This document shows positions 1 to 7,946 of a stretch of DNA of 64,000 bases, piece by piece. The notes under the pieces were generated by a model that ran no database searches, was not told where the DNA came from, and saw nothing but the letters and a program-made list of their open reading frames with translations. A program made the translations under genes and the position numbers. Position 1 is the stretch's first letter. Every line of letters starts with the position of its first letter. Origin of the DNA: Rhodocaloribacter sp964552015 (GTDB lineage Bacteria > Bacteroidota > Rhodothermia > Rhodothermales > ISCAR-4553); NCBI GenBank assembly GCA_964552015.1, contig CAZKFR010000001.1:1-64000 (forward strand). The letters run 5' to 3'.

Positions 1-202
1 GTATACAGTGGGACAACAGGGGGTGAGGGGGAGTGGGGGGGGGGGGGGGGGGGAAGGGGGACATCCATTGCAAAACCTGATGTTCTGATACGCAGAGGGA
101 TTACTCCTGTGTGTTGAGTACGAGAAAAAAATAGATTTTCGCGCAGGGGCGTTGTTTTTCCCCGTGATGTCATGGCCCGCAGCCTCGGTGGCCGTGGGCT
201 GC
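1..202. other. Non-coding left edge with long G tract
   Basis: No gene is supported here. The first 60 bases are extremely G-rich on the plus strand and include an uninterrupted run of 19 G at 35-53, flanked by further G runs, so the strand could form a G-quadruplex. The rest is ordinary intergenic sequence downstream of the leftward kinase gene. The run may also be a sequencing or assembly edge effect. Confidence 0.7.
35..53 (+). repeat. Homopolymeric G19 tract
   Basis: Nineteen consecutive G, preceded by G4-5 runs at 20-31 and followed after AA by G5 at 56-60. The length invites slipped-strand variation. No coding frame crosses it that I can support. Confidence 0.9.
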
Positions 203-1258
203 TCATGCACTCAGGATGGCCTCGGCCCGCCGGACGAGCGCCAGGTCGAACCCCCGGGTGCCGGTGGCGTAGCGCACGGTGGCGGCGGCGACGGCCTGGC
301 CGAGCCGGAGGGCGGCGGCGAGGTCGCGCCCGGTGGTCAGGCCGAGGAGGAAGCCGGCGTGGGCCGCGTCGCCCGCGCCGAGGGTGGGGCCGGTGGCGGG
401 GCCGAGGGCAGCGGCGAGCGGTGCGATATCGATGCGCGCCGCCGGCGGGCCGGGGGGTGGGACCGCCTGCCAGGCCCGGGCGCCGGAGCGGTCGTGCACG
501 TGGAGGATGCCGCGGAATCCTTCCCAGCGGGACGGGTCGATCTGCTCGAACTCGCGGCGGTTCATGGAGACGTAGTCCGGCGCCAGCCCGGCTTCCAGGC
601 AGCGGATGAGGGAAGGGACGTCGATGTCGGCCGCGATGCGGGTGGTGGGGGTGACGGTGCGGAGCGTGCGGATGACGTCGGGGTAGAGGCCGGGGACGCC
701 CAGGGGTACCGAGCCTGCCAGCACGACGAGCCCCTCGGGCGGGTGTCGCCGGAGGGTGCGGAGGACGTGCCGCGCTTCGGCGTCGCTCCACACGAGGCGG
801 GGGCTGAAGTTGAGCAGGTCGGTGCCGGTGCGCTCGTCGACGAGGTGGATGCACCGGCGGTCGGCGACGAGGCCGTCGCGGGGCGGGAGGGGTTCGTAGG
901 CCAGCGTGATCCGGTGCATCTCCTGCCGTTGCAGGGCCCGGACGAACGCCGCGCCCGGGGTGAGGTCGTCGTAGCCGGGCCCGCTCCGCGCGAGGAAGGT
1001 GGTCAGCGATACCGGCGGGGGGGGACCGCCGGCGGCGTCGAGGAGGCGGTCGAGGACGCGGGCCACGTTGGTGGCCTTGCCGCCGGCATAGAGGCCCCGC
1101 AGGAGGGGCCGCATCTTGGTGTCGTGCCGGGGGATGTCGTGAAAGGTGAGGGTGCCGGCGTCCGGGTCGCGGGCGGCATAACCGGCATGGGGGTCGTGCT
1201 CGAGCCCCCAGATCTCGTCGGCGGCGGGGGCGAACTCGAGGATCGTGATCGGGGACAC
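203..1258 (-). CDS. PfkB-family sugar kinase (1-phosphofructokinase-like)
   Basis: A ribokinase/PfkB-fold kinase of 351 residues that would phosphorylate a sugar or sugar phosphate in the cytoplasm with ATP. The N-terminal PfkB signature AGGKATNVARVL resembles the FruK/LacC branch, and the C-terminal GAGDAAHAGFLLGL carries the catalytic aspartate and anion hole. I chose the GTG at 1258 because the frame stays open much further upstream but would then run deep into the next gene, and because homology begins right after this codon. It lies 11 bases downstream of the methionine sulfoxide reductase gene on the same strand, so the two are probably co-transcribed. The actual substrate cannot be told from sequence; 1-phosphofructokinase and tagatose-6-phosphate kinase are the nearest relatives. 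Confidence 0.82.
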   Translation of the reverse strand: MSPITILEFAPAADEIWGLEHDPHAGYAARDPDAGTLTFHDIPRHDTKMRPLLRGLYAGGKATNVARVLDRLLDAAGGPPPPVSLTTFLARSGPGYDDLTPGAAFVRALQRQEMHRITLAYEPLPPRDGLVADRRCIHLVDERTGTDLLNFSPRLVWSDAEARHVLRTLRRHPPEGLVVLAGSVPLGVPGLYPDVIRTLRTVTPTTRIAADIDVPSLIRCLEAGLAPDYVSMNRREFEQIDPSRWEGFRGILHVHDRSGARAWQAVPPPGPPAARIDIAPLAAALGPATGPTLGAGDAAHAGFLLGLTTGRDLAAALRLGQAVAAATVRYATGTRGFDLALVRRAEAILSA

Positions 1259-1269
1259 GGAGGCGATGG

Positions 1270-1779
1270 TCAGCGGACGGGCGTGCCGGCGAACTGCCGC
1301 CCGAGGCGGGCACAGAGGCGTTCGAGGTACTGCTGGTCGGTGGCGTCGAAGGCGGCGGGATCGTCCGAGTCGACGTCGAGCACGGCCAGGAGGTCGCCCG
1401 CGGGCGTGAGCACCGGCACGACGATCTCGGAGCGGGTGGTCGACGAGCAGGCGATGTGGCCCGGGAAGGCGTCGACGTCCGGGACGAGTTGCGTGCGGCG
1501 CTCGCGGGCGGCGGCCCCGCAGACGCCCTTCGAGAACGGAATACGCAGGCATCCGTGCCCGCCCTGATAGGGGCCGATCACGAGCAGATCGTCCGTGACG
1601 GCGCGGTAGAAGCCCGTCCAGTGGTAGTACGGAAATGCGTGGTGAAGTTCGCACGCCACGGTTGCCATCGCGGCGATCCAGTCGGTTTCGCCGTCGAGCA
1701 GGGCGTCGATCCGGGCCAGCACGTCCTCATAGATGGCGGAGCGGTCCGTGGTAGGTGCGGTGGTGGAGAGGTGGGTCAT
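1270..1779 (-). CDS. msrC: Free methionine-(R)-sulfoxide reductase, GAF type
   Basis: A single GAF-domain protein of 169 residues. In this family free methionine-R-sulfoxide is reduced in the cytoplasm by a cysteine relay, protecting against oxidative damage. The three cysteines expected for the family are present at 77 (GGHGCLRIPF), 87 (KGVCGAA) and 111 (HIACSS), with the typical SEIVVPV strand after the last. Length matches the family. It sits upstream of the PfkB kinase on the same strand with an 11-base gap, and 21 bases downstream of the DUF427 gene. Assignment is by motif; the family is very distinctive. Confidence 0.88.
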   Translation of the reverse strand: MTHLSTTAPTTDRSAIYEDVLARIDALLDGETDWIAAMATVACELHHAFPYYHWTGFYRAVTDDLLVIGPYQGGHGCLRIPFSKGVCGAAARERRTQLVPDVDAFPGHIACSSTTRSEIVVPVLTPAGDLLAVLDVDSDDPAAFDATDQQYLERLCARLGRQFAGTPVR

Positions 1780-1800
1780 TGGCAGGTCGGGGAAGCAAGG

Positions 1801-2082
1801 TTATTCGGTCACCTGCACGCCGCGCCAGAAGGCGACGTGGTCCTTGATCTGTGCGGCGGCGGGCTTGGGATCGGGATAGTACCAGGCGGCGTCCGGGTTG
1901 CGTTGCCCGTTCACGACCACGGTGTAATAGTGGGCCACGCCTTTCCAGGGGCACGTCGTCCGCGTGTCGCTCGGTTCAAAGTACGCCCGGTCGATCGATT
2001 CCGGTGGGAAATAGTGGTTGCCTTCGACGACCACCGTGTTGTCGCTTTCGGCCAGGACGGCACCGTTCCAGAGGGCTTTCAT
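1801..2082 (-). CDS. DUF427 domain protein
   Basis: A 93-residue protein that is all DUF427: the N-terminal ALWNGAVLAESD, the FPPESI segment, TTCPWKG, and the closing AAWYYPDPKPAA and DHVAFW motifs are those of the family. The biochemical role of DUF427 is not established. It stands in a leftward series with the photolyase upstream (71 bases) and MsrC downstream (21 bases); this stress-repair company is common for the family but proves nothing about function. Confidence 0.85.
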   Translation of the reverse strand: MKALWNGAVLAESDNTVVVEGNHYFPPESIDRAYFEPSDTRTTCPWKGVAHYYTVVVNGQRNPDAAWYYPDPKPAAAQIKDHVAFWRGVQVTE

Positions 2083-2152
2083 GGGCTAGGGGGGATGAGG
2101 TGAGGAGGATCGTTGAACGTGGGAGAGCGAGGGAGCGTTTCGGCCGGTGAGG

Positions 2153-3577
2153 TTACCTGACTTTTTCGTACGCGTCGAGTGCCCGTCGCCGGGCCTCGGC
2201 GTGGTCCACGATCGGCGCCGGGTACGTCTCCCCGAGCCGGACGCCGGCCTCTTTCAGCACCGAGGCATCGGCTTCCCAGGGCGCGTGGAGGGTTTTGTCC
2301 GGCACGTCCTTCAGTTCCGGCACCCATTGTCGGACGTAGGCCCCGTCCGGATCGAAGCGGCGGCCCTGCGCGACGGGGTTGAAGATGCGGAAGAAGGGCT
2401 GGGCGTCGGCACCCGAGCCGGCGGACCATTGCCATCCGAGGGTGTTGTTGGCCAGGTCCGCGTCGACGAGCGTATCCCAGAACCACCGGGCACCCTCCTG
2501 CCAGGGGATGAGCAGGTCTTTCGTCAGGAATGAGGCCACGATCATCCGCACGCGGTTGTGCATCCATCCCGTGTGCCAGAGTTGCCGCATCCCGGCATCC
2601 ACGATGGGGAAGCCCGTCCGGCCCCGCTGCCAGCGGCGCAGGGCGTCGGTGTCGTCGCGCCAGGGGAAGGCGTCGAACTTCTCCTGAAGGGGCCGGTCGG
2701 TCGTGTGCGGGAAATGATAGAGGAGGTGGTACCCGAACTCGCGCCAGCCCAGCTCGCGGAGGAACGCTTCGCCGGCGTCCTGCGCGCCGGTCTCCGCGAT
2801 CCGGTTCCGGACGGCGTGCCACACCTGCCGGGGGCTGATCTCGCCGTGGGCCAGGTGAGGGGAGAGGCGCGAGGTGCCGGGGCGGTACGGCCGGTCGCGG
2901 CCTTCGGGGTAGGCGGCCAGGGCGTCGTCGAGGAAGGCGGTGAGGCGGGCGCGGGCGCCGTCCTCGCCGGGCGTCCACGTCTCGCGCAGCCCGCCGGCCC
3001 AGTCGATCGTGGGCAGGAGGCCCAGGGCGTCGACCGTGAGCGACGCGGGCCATGCGGCAGGAACGTGGTCGGCCGTAAGGTCCGGGGCGGGCAGGGGGGC
3101 GGACACCTCCACGGTGGCCTTCATCTTCTTCCAGAACGGCGTGAAGACCCGGTAGGGATCGCCGGCGTTTGTGCGGACGGCATCCGGGTCGTGCAGGATC
3201 CGCCCGCCGAACGTGGTCACCGTGATACCCTGACGCCGGAGGCTTTTCGCCAGGTGTTCGTCGCGCCGGCGGAGGGCCGGTTCGTAGCGTGCCGTCCAGT
3301 AGACGGCTGTGGCACCGGTCTCGTCGATCAGGGCGCGCAGGGTCTCGGCGGCGGGGCCGCGGCGGAGGATCAGGCGCAGGCCCTTGCCGCGCAGGGCTTC
3401 GTCCAGGCGCCGCAGGCTGTGATGGAGCCACCACCGGCGGGCGGCCCCCGGCGGCCACGCGCCGTACTCCTCGGGCGACCAGATGAACACCGGGAGAACG
3501 GGTCCGTCCGCGGCGGCCTGACTCAGCGCAGGGTGGTCGGAAAGGCGGAGATCGTCGTGGAACCAGACGATGGTCAT
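2153..3577 (-). CDS. phrB: Deoxyribodipyrimidine photolyase
   Basis: A class I cryptochrome/photolyase of 474 residues that repairs UV-made cyclobutane pyrimidine dimers using blue light and FAD. The N-terminal alpha/beta antenna domain begins TIVWFHDDLRLSDHPAL. The C-terminal FAD-binding helical domain shows the family hallmarks GEISPRQVW, ELGWREFGYHLL, MHNRVRM, DLLIPWQEGARWFWDTLVD split around its tryptophans, and NNTLGWQW. Length is standard. It is followed on the same strand by DUF427, MsrC and the PfkB kinase, so an oxidative/light stress operon is plausible. Confidence 0.93.
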   Translation of the reverse strand: MTIVWFHDDLRLSDHPALSQAAADGPVLPVFIWSPEEYGAWPPGAARRWWLHHSLRRLDEALRGKGLRLILRRGPAAETLRALIDETGATAVYWTARYEPALRRRDEHLAKSLRRQGITVTTFGGRILHDPDAVRTNAGDPYRVFTPFWKKMKATVEVSAPLPAPDLTADHVPAAWPASLTVDALGLLPTIDWAGGLRETWTPGEDGARARLTAFLDDALAAYPEGRDRPYRPGTSRLSPHLAHGEISPRQVWHAVRNRIAETGAQDAGEAFLRELGWREFGYHLLYHFPHTTDRPLQEKFDAFPWRDDTDALRRWQRGRTGFPIVDAGMRQLWHTGWMHNRVRMIVASFLTKDLLIPWQEGARWFWDTLVDADLANNTLGWQWSAGSGADAQPFFRIFNPVAQGRRFDPDGAYVRQWVPELKDVPDKTLHAPWEADASVLKEAGVRLGETYPAPIVDHAEARRRALDAYEKVR

Positions 3578-3679
3578 GGGCGGGGACGGCTCGGTGGCGG
3601 GGGACGGTAGTACGCGCCAGCCCCCGCAGGTTTCATCCTGGCGCGGCGCACCCCGTGCCCATTGCCTTCTCCGAGCGTA

Positions 3680-4237
3680 TCAGCCGGCGGGGTGCCAGGT
3701 CGTTTCCGGGTATCCGGCGCTGTGGTTCACCCACCGGGCCACCACGAAGAGCAGGTCGGAGAGGCGGTTCAGGTACGTGATGGTCCGAGGGTTGACGGGT
3801 TCGTGGGCCGCCAGGGCGACGGTGCAGCGCTCCGCCCGCCGGCAGACGGTGCGGGCCACGTGGAGCACGGCGGCGGGGCGTGTGCCCGAGGGGAGGATGA
3901 AGTGCTGCAGGGGCGGCAGGTCGGCCTCGAACCGGTCGATGTCGGCTTCGAGCGCGGCGATGTGGGATTCGGTCATGCGCGGGACGACCGGGCGGGCATC
4001 GGTGGGTGTGGCGAGGTCAGCCCCCAGTTCGAAGAGTTCGGCCTGCACGCGGGCCAGCACGGGGTCGAGGCGGTCGTGCCCCGGCTGGTCCTGGAGCAGG
4101 GCACGGGCGAGGCCGAGCGTGCTGTTCGTCTCGTCCACGGTTCCGTAGGCTTCGATGCGCAGGTGATGCTTGGGCACCCGGCCGCCGCCGAAGAGCGCGG
4201 TTTCGCCGGTGTCGCCCGTGCGGGTGTAGATCTTCAT
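3680..4237 (-). CDS. Cob(I)alamin adenosyltransferase, PduO type
   Basis: A 185-residue PduO/MMAB-type corrinoid adenosyltransferase, which transfers the 5'-deoxyadenosyl group of ATP to cob(I)alamin in the cytoplasm. The ATP-binding N terminus RTGDTGETALFGGGRVPK and the YGTVDETNS segment, the central FILPSGTRPAA and the C-terminal CRRAERCTVAL and YLNRLSDLLFVVAR motifs are all present. Its start overlaps the stop of the ABC ATPase gene by four bases (ATGA), so the two are translationally coupled, which links corrinoid uptake to adenosylation. Confidence 0.93.
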   Translation of the reverse strand: MKIYTRTGDTGETALFGGGRVPKHHLRIEAYGTVDETNSTLGLARALLQDQPGHDRLDPVLARVQAELFELGADLATPTDARPVVPRMTESHIAALEADIDRFEADLPPLQHFILPSGTRPAAVLHVARTVCRRAERCTVALAAHEPVNPRTITYLNRLSDLLFVVARWVNHSAGYPETTWHPAG

Positions 4238-5055
4238 GAGGTCAGGGTGGGCTGTAGCGGTCGTCTCGGTGAGTTCACGTCGGGGAGCGGGGCGCGGTAG
4301 TGGATGTGGAGGATCCCCTCGTCGTCGCGTACCAGTTCGGCGTCCATGCGGAAGACGTCGGCCAGCAGGGAGGTGGTGAGTACGTCCTGCGGTGGACCGG
4401 CGGCCGCCAGGTGGCCGCGATCGAGCACGACGAGCCGGTCGGCAAACCGGGCGGCCAGCTCGAGGTCGTGGAAGGCCGCGATCACCGTGTGGCCCTGCCG
4501 TACCAGACCATGGACGTGCTGAACGAACTCGAACTGGTGGTGTACGTCGAGGTGGGCGGTGGGCTCGTCGAGCAGGAGGATCTCGGCTTCCTGCACGAGC
4601 GCCTGCGCCAGCAGGACCCGCTGTTGCTCGCCCCCGCTGAGGGAGAGCATGGAACGGTGTTCGAACCCGGTCAGGTCCACCCGTGCGAGGGCCTCACGGA
4701 CGCGCGCGCGGTCGGCCCGGGTGTCGCCTTCCAGCCATCCCTTGTGGGGCGCACGTCCCAGCAGCACGAGCTCCTCGACCGTGAAATCGAACGAGAGGGC
4801 GGTGGCCTGCCGCACGAAGGCCAGCCTCCGGGCCAGCTCCCGCGGTCGCCAGGCACGGACGGGCCGCCCGAGCACGTCGAGTGTGCCCGTATAGGGCAAG
4901 AGCCCGCCCAGCGTGCGCAGCAGGGTCGTCTTGCCGCTGCCGTTGGGGCCCAGCAAACCCACCCAGGTGCCCGGCTCGAGGGCAAAGCCGAGGTCGTGCA
5001 GGATCGGCTTGCCGTCGAGTGCGACGTGCAGGTGCTCTGCGTACACGATGGGCAT
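4234..5055 (-). CDS. ABC transporter ATPase, BtuD/FhuC/HmuV type
   Basis: A 273-residue ABC ATPase of the iron-siderophore, heme and cobalamin importer branch. Walker A is GPNGSGKTT, the signature is LSGGEQQR, Walker B is ILLLDEPTAHLD. The ATG at 5055 begins the conserved MPIVYAEHLHV start; the open frame continues upstream without homology. It is coupled by a four-base overlap to the cobalamin adenosyltransferase, which makes corrinoid the favoured cargo. No permease or binding-protein gene lies beside it, so it must work with subunits encoded elsewhere. Confidence 0.88.
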   Translation of the reverse strand: MPIVYAEHLHVALDGKPILHDLGFALEPGTWVGLLGPNGSGKTTLLRTLGGLLPYTGTLDVLGRPVRAWRPRELARRLAFVRQATALSFDFTVEELVLLGRAPHKGWLEGDTRADRARVREALARVDLTGFEHRSMLSLSGGEQQRVLLAQALVQEAEILLLDEPTAHLDVHHQFEFVQHVHGLVRQGHTVIAAFHDLELAARFADRLVVLDRGHLAAAGPPQDVLTTSLLADVFRMDAELVRDDEGILHIHYRAPLPDVNSPRRPLQPTLTS

Positions 5056-5168
5056 GGCGGTGTGCAAGGAAGTACCCGGAGTAGCTGCCGTGGAGCATCG
5101 ACGATCCGGGAACGCGCCGGGGGGCAGCCGGTTCTCCCGGACAACCCACTCCGAATCGACAGGCCGAT

Positions 5169-5660
5169 ATGTACCACGCACTACGCCGACTTTCCCTCTG
5201 TGTCCTTGTGGCGCTGCTCCTGCCCGGGTGCGATAGCCAGCGTGACGCCCAGGAAGAGTTCGTCGCCCGCGCGGAAGGGGCCGCCGAGGGCTTTGTACGG
5301 ACCGATGCCGCGGGCGCCATCCTCGAAGACGACCCGGACGACTGGCGCACAGCTCCCCTCTTTGCCGGGCGCATCAGCTTCCGTCCCGCCTATCCCAATC
5401 CGACAACCGGCGAACCCGTCACCCTTTCGTTTACCACCCTGGAGTTCAACGCCGTCACCGACCGCATGACCCTGCGGTACCGGGATCCGGCCGACCCGCG
5501 CCGGCTTCCCCTCCTCGACGAGATCACCAATGCCAGCCAGACCGGCGGCCACGACTTTCGCTTTTCGCCCACACAGATCGGTGTCAAGGGCCTCCACCGT
5601 CTCTTCGTCTTCGACGGCTTCGGGGAGCTGGTGACCTACGGGGATGTGATGCTGGAGTGA
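5169..5660 (+). CDS. Hypothetical lipoprotein with YPNP-type C-terminal domain
   Basis: A 163-residue exported protein. The signal peptide ends in the lipobox LLPGC with the acylated cysteine at 21. The second half starts with RPAYPNPTTGEPVTLSF and ends in GELVTYGDVMLE, the pattern of the short beta-sandwich found at the C terminus of many Bacteroidota secreted proteins (type IX sorting domain or FlgD-Ig-like). Here that domain is nearly the whole mature protein. It is transcribed away from the ABC ATPase gene and overlaps the convergent lipase-like gene by 25 bases. Function is not recognised. Confidence 0.7.
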   Translation: MYHALRRLSLCVLVALLLPGCDSQRDAQEEFVARAEGAAEGFVRTDAAGAILEDDPDDWRTAPLFAGRISFRPAYPNPTTGEPVTLSFTTLEFNAVTDRMTLRYRDPADPRRLPLLDEITNASQTGGHDFRFSPTQIGVKGLHRLFVFDGFGELVTYGDVMLE

Positions 5661-6526
5661 TCCGGCGCACGTTCTTCGAGGGCGGCCAGGTCGTTCGCCA
5701 GGGCGACGAAAAAGGCGGGGGCGTCGAAGTGGCGCCGGGCGGCCAGCAGGATGCCGATCTGCTGGACGTGGTCGGCGTCGAGGGTGCCCAGGTAGGTCCC
5801 CCAGCGGCTGCGCGAGACGGGCACGAAGCCGTCGTTCTCGCCGTCACGGGCGTAGACCACGTGGTTGAGGGGGATCAGGAGCGGGCTGATGGGCACGTCG
5901 GTCCCCTTGCCGGCCCGGCCACCATAGGAGCGGTAGATGACGCCGGGGTGGTCCGGCACGGACGGGTTGAACGTCTCGCAGACGTACTCCGGCGTCAGCT
6001 CGGCCACGGCACGGCTGAAGTTGGCCGAGGCTTCTTCCAGGGCCGCCGTGCTGACCCAGTTGGCCAGTCCGGCGATCCATGCGTGGATGCGTTCCGGCTG
6101 TTCGAGCACGAAATTGGCCAGCGAGGTGCCGTGATGGGGCGAGGCGATGGTCGTCAGCGAGGAGACCATCGTATGGGCGCCCAGTTCGCTGATGAGGTAG
6201 CGGGCGTCGAGCCCGCCCATCGAGTGGGCGATGAGGTGGACGCGGTCGGCACCGGTCTCCTCCAGCACGTGCTCGAGGCGCTCTTTCCACATCCGTGCCC
6301 GCACGGGGACCCGCTCGTACGGCGCCACGTTGGGGGCGTAGGCAAGGACGCCGTGCGTTCGCAGGTGCAGCGCCATGGGATGGAGCATGCCGCCCCGGCG
6401 GAAGGCGGCCAGCATGCCGAAACCGTGCATCAGGATGACGGGATAGCGTAGCCGGATCAGCGGCGGTTCGGGGAAGGGTTCGAGCGAGGCCCAGCGGCGG
6501 ATCGCGTTTTCGGTCAGTCGGGCCAT
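5636..6526 (-). CDS. Alpha/beta hydrolase, triacylglycerol lipase-like
   Basis: A 296-residue alpha/beta hydrolase close to bacterial true lipases of the PGAP1/LipA type. The oxyanion motif is VILMHGFG (33-37 region) and the nucleophile elbow is AHSMGGLDARY with serine 102, followed by IASPHHGTSLANF, typical of lipases rather than general esterases. A late DHVQQIG could supply the catalytic histidine. I see no signal peptide. The substrate is inferred to be a carboxylic ester or acylglycerol. Its 3' end overlaps the convergent lipoprotein gene. Confidence 0.82.
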   Translation of the reverse strand: MARLTENAIRRWASLEPFPEPPLIRLRYPVILMHGFGMLAAFRRGGMLHPMALHLRTHGVLAYAPNVAPYERVPVRARMWKERLEHVLEETGADRVHLIAHSMGGLDARYLISELGAHTMVSSLTTIASPHHGTSLANFVLEQPERIHAWIAGLANWVSTAALEEASANFSRAVAELTPEYVCETFNPSVPDHPGVIYRSYGGRAGKGTDVPISPLLIPLNHVVYARDGENDGFVPVSRSRWGTYLGTLDADHVQQIGILLAARRHFDAPAFFVALANDLAALEERAPDHSSITSP

Positions 6527-6562
6527 GGGCTATGCGGTTGGCGTGGGGTGTTGAGAACGAAC

Positions 6563-7213
6563 TTAAGGCCCGGGGGCCAGAAGGAAAAGCAGGAAGGCCA
6601 TCACGAGGGGGACGCGCAGGTTGTCGTTGAGCGGGCCGGGCAGGGCCTCGGCCGCGGCCCCGGCGACGACGGCTACGGCCCCGGTGCCCGAGGGCACCCC
6701 CAGCCACGTCATGACCCCCAGCCCGGCGACGACGAACGCCAGCGAACCCTCCACCGTACGCAACCCGCCCGGCCAGCGGTGACGACCCAGCCGGCGCCCC
6801 ACGAGCGCGGCCGCAGCGTCCGCCACCATGAACGTGCCCAGCGCCGTGGCCCCGATCCGGACGGGGAAGAGGAGTGTCAACAGCGTTGCCGAGACGAGGA
6901 CCCAGGTGGCTCCGTTGACGATCACGGGACCCCCGGGGCCGGCACGTTCCGAGCGGCGCATCAGCGGTCCAAAGCGACGGTCGATCCAGGCATGGAAGGC
7001 CGGCGAGCGGCTCCGGAGGACGTCCGCCCCCACGGCCATCGCGGCGAGCGGAGTCAGCACCAGGAGGGCCGTCGTGCGACCGAACCAGGCCATACCCAGC
7101 GGTACGAGCAGGGTCAGCAGGTGCAGGCCCTTACGCCCGAGTTCCCCCGTATAGCCAAGGTCTTCGCCCGGCGTGGCGGTCGTGGTGGGATCGGGCGGCA
7201 ACGGGGAAGGCAT
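6563..7213 (-). CDS. Membrane lipid kinase-like protein (dolichol kinase/DGK1/VTE5 superfamily)
   Basis: A 216-residue integral membrane protein with about six to seven hydrophobic segments. The motifs GELGRKGLHLLTLLVP near the N terminus, DAAAALVGRRLGRHRW in the middle and TVEGSLAFVVAG after it match the CTP-dependent polyprenol/diacylglycerol/phytol kinase superfamily, related to phosphatidate cytidylyltransferases. I chose ATG 7213 because sequence before it is low in structure. It lies 36 bases upstream of the lipase-like gene on the same strand, suggesting a joint role in lipid turnover. The exact lipid substrate is unknown. Confidence 0.78.
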   Translation of the reverse strand: MPSPLPPDPTTTATPGEDLGYTGELGRKGLHLLTLLVPLGMAWFGRTTALLVLTPLAAMAVGADVLRSRSPAFHAWIDRRFGPLMRRSERAGPGGPVIVNGATWVLVSATLLTLLFPVRIGATALGTFMVADAAAALVGRRLGRHRWPGGLRTVEGSLAFVVAGLGVMTWLGVPSGTGAVAVVAGAAAEALPGPLNDNLRVPLVMAFLLFLLAPGP

Positions 7214-7379
7214 GGGATCGCGCGAAACGGGGTACGTCGATGGGGAGCGAGGGATCTCCACGCAAACGGAGGTAGCCGCCCGGTGGGTTCCGTCATCAAA
7301 CAGATCGACACCGGGACCAGGACGGGGAGGATCCAGAACCACGGCTCCGGGTTAACGAAACCAAACGAAGCCACGAATC

Positions 7380-7946
7380 ATGATTCCTGCAACCTCTGCT
7401 TCACCCACCTTCCACCGGGACGGCTATGCGATCGATCCGGTGCACTCCTGCGTTCAGTTCCGGGTGCGGCATCTGGGCTTCAGCCGCGTGACGGGACGCT
7501 TCGACCGGTTTACCGGTCGTTTCATGCTGAACCCCGTTTCGCTGGGGAGCCTGCAGGTGGAAGCCCGTATCGAGGCGGCCTCGGTCAATACCGGCGATGC
7601 CGAGCGGGATCGCCACCTGCGCTCCAGCGATTTTCTGGATGTCGGGCAGTTTCCCGAGATCGTGTTTCGCAGCACGAAGGTCAGCGCTCTGCGTGTCGAT
7701 ACGTTCACTCTGACCGGTGAACTCGTCCTGCACGGTGTCAGGAAACAGGTCGACCTCGACGTCACCTACCTGGGTGAGGCAACCGATCAGCAGGGGCGGG
7801 AGCGTGTGGCGTTCGAGGCACGGACCCGGCTCAACCGCCACGAATTCGGGCTGACCTGGAACAGCGTCCTGGAAACCGGCGGCCTTCTCCTGGGCGACGA
7901 GGTGGACATCCTGATCGAGGTGCAGGCCGTGCGGGAACAACCATGA
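7380..7946 (+). CDS. YceI family protein
   Basis: A 188-residue YceI-family beta-barrel lipid/isoprenoid-binding protein. The hallmark YAIDPVHSCVQFRVRHLGFSRVTGRF start is present, split by the conserved histidine of HLGFS, followed by VNTGDAERDRHLRSSDFLDV and FRSTKV, and a closing GDEVDILIEVQA. No signal peptide is visible, so this member is probably cytoplasmic. The physiological role of YceI proteins is largely undefined; some bind polyisoprenoids. It opens a four-gene rightward operon whose next start overlaps its stop by four bases. Confidence 0.9.
   Translation: MIPATSASPTFHRDGYAIDPVHSCVQFRVRHLGFSRVTGRFDRFTGRFMLNPVSLGSLQVEARIEAASVNTGDAERDRHLRSSDFLDVGQFPEIVFRSTKVSALRVDTFTLTGELVLHGVRKQVDLDVTYLGEATDQQGRERVAFEARTRLNRHEFGLTWNSVLETGGLLLGDEVDILIEVQAVREQP

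Noticed and set aside
152..1567. A 471-codon rightward frame opposite the sugar kinase and MsrC
   Set aside because: Glycine- and alanine-rich composition without domains; the opposite strand carries two recognisable enzymes.
3615..3645. GCGCCAG / CTGGCGC hairpin between photolyase and adenosyltransferase genes
   Set aside because: Short stem, no T-run; likely chance in GC-rich DNA.
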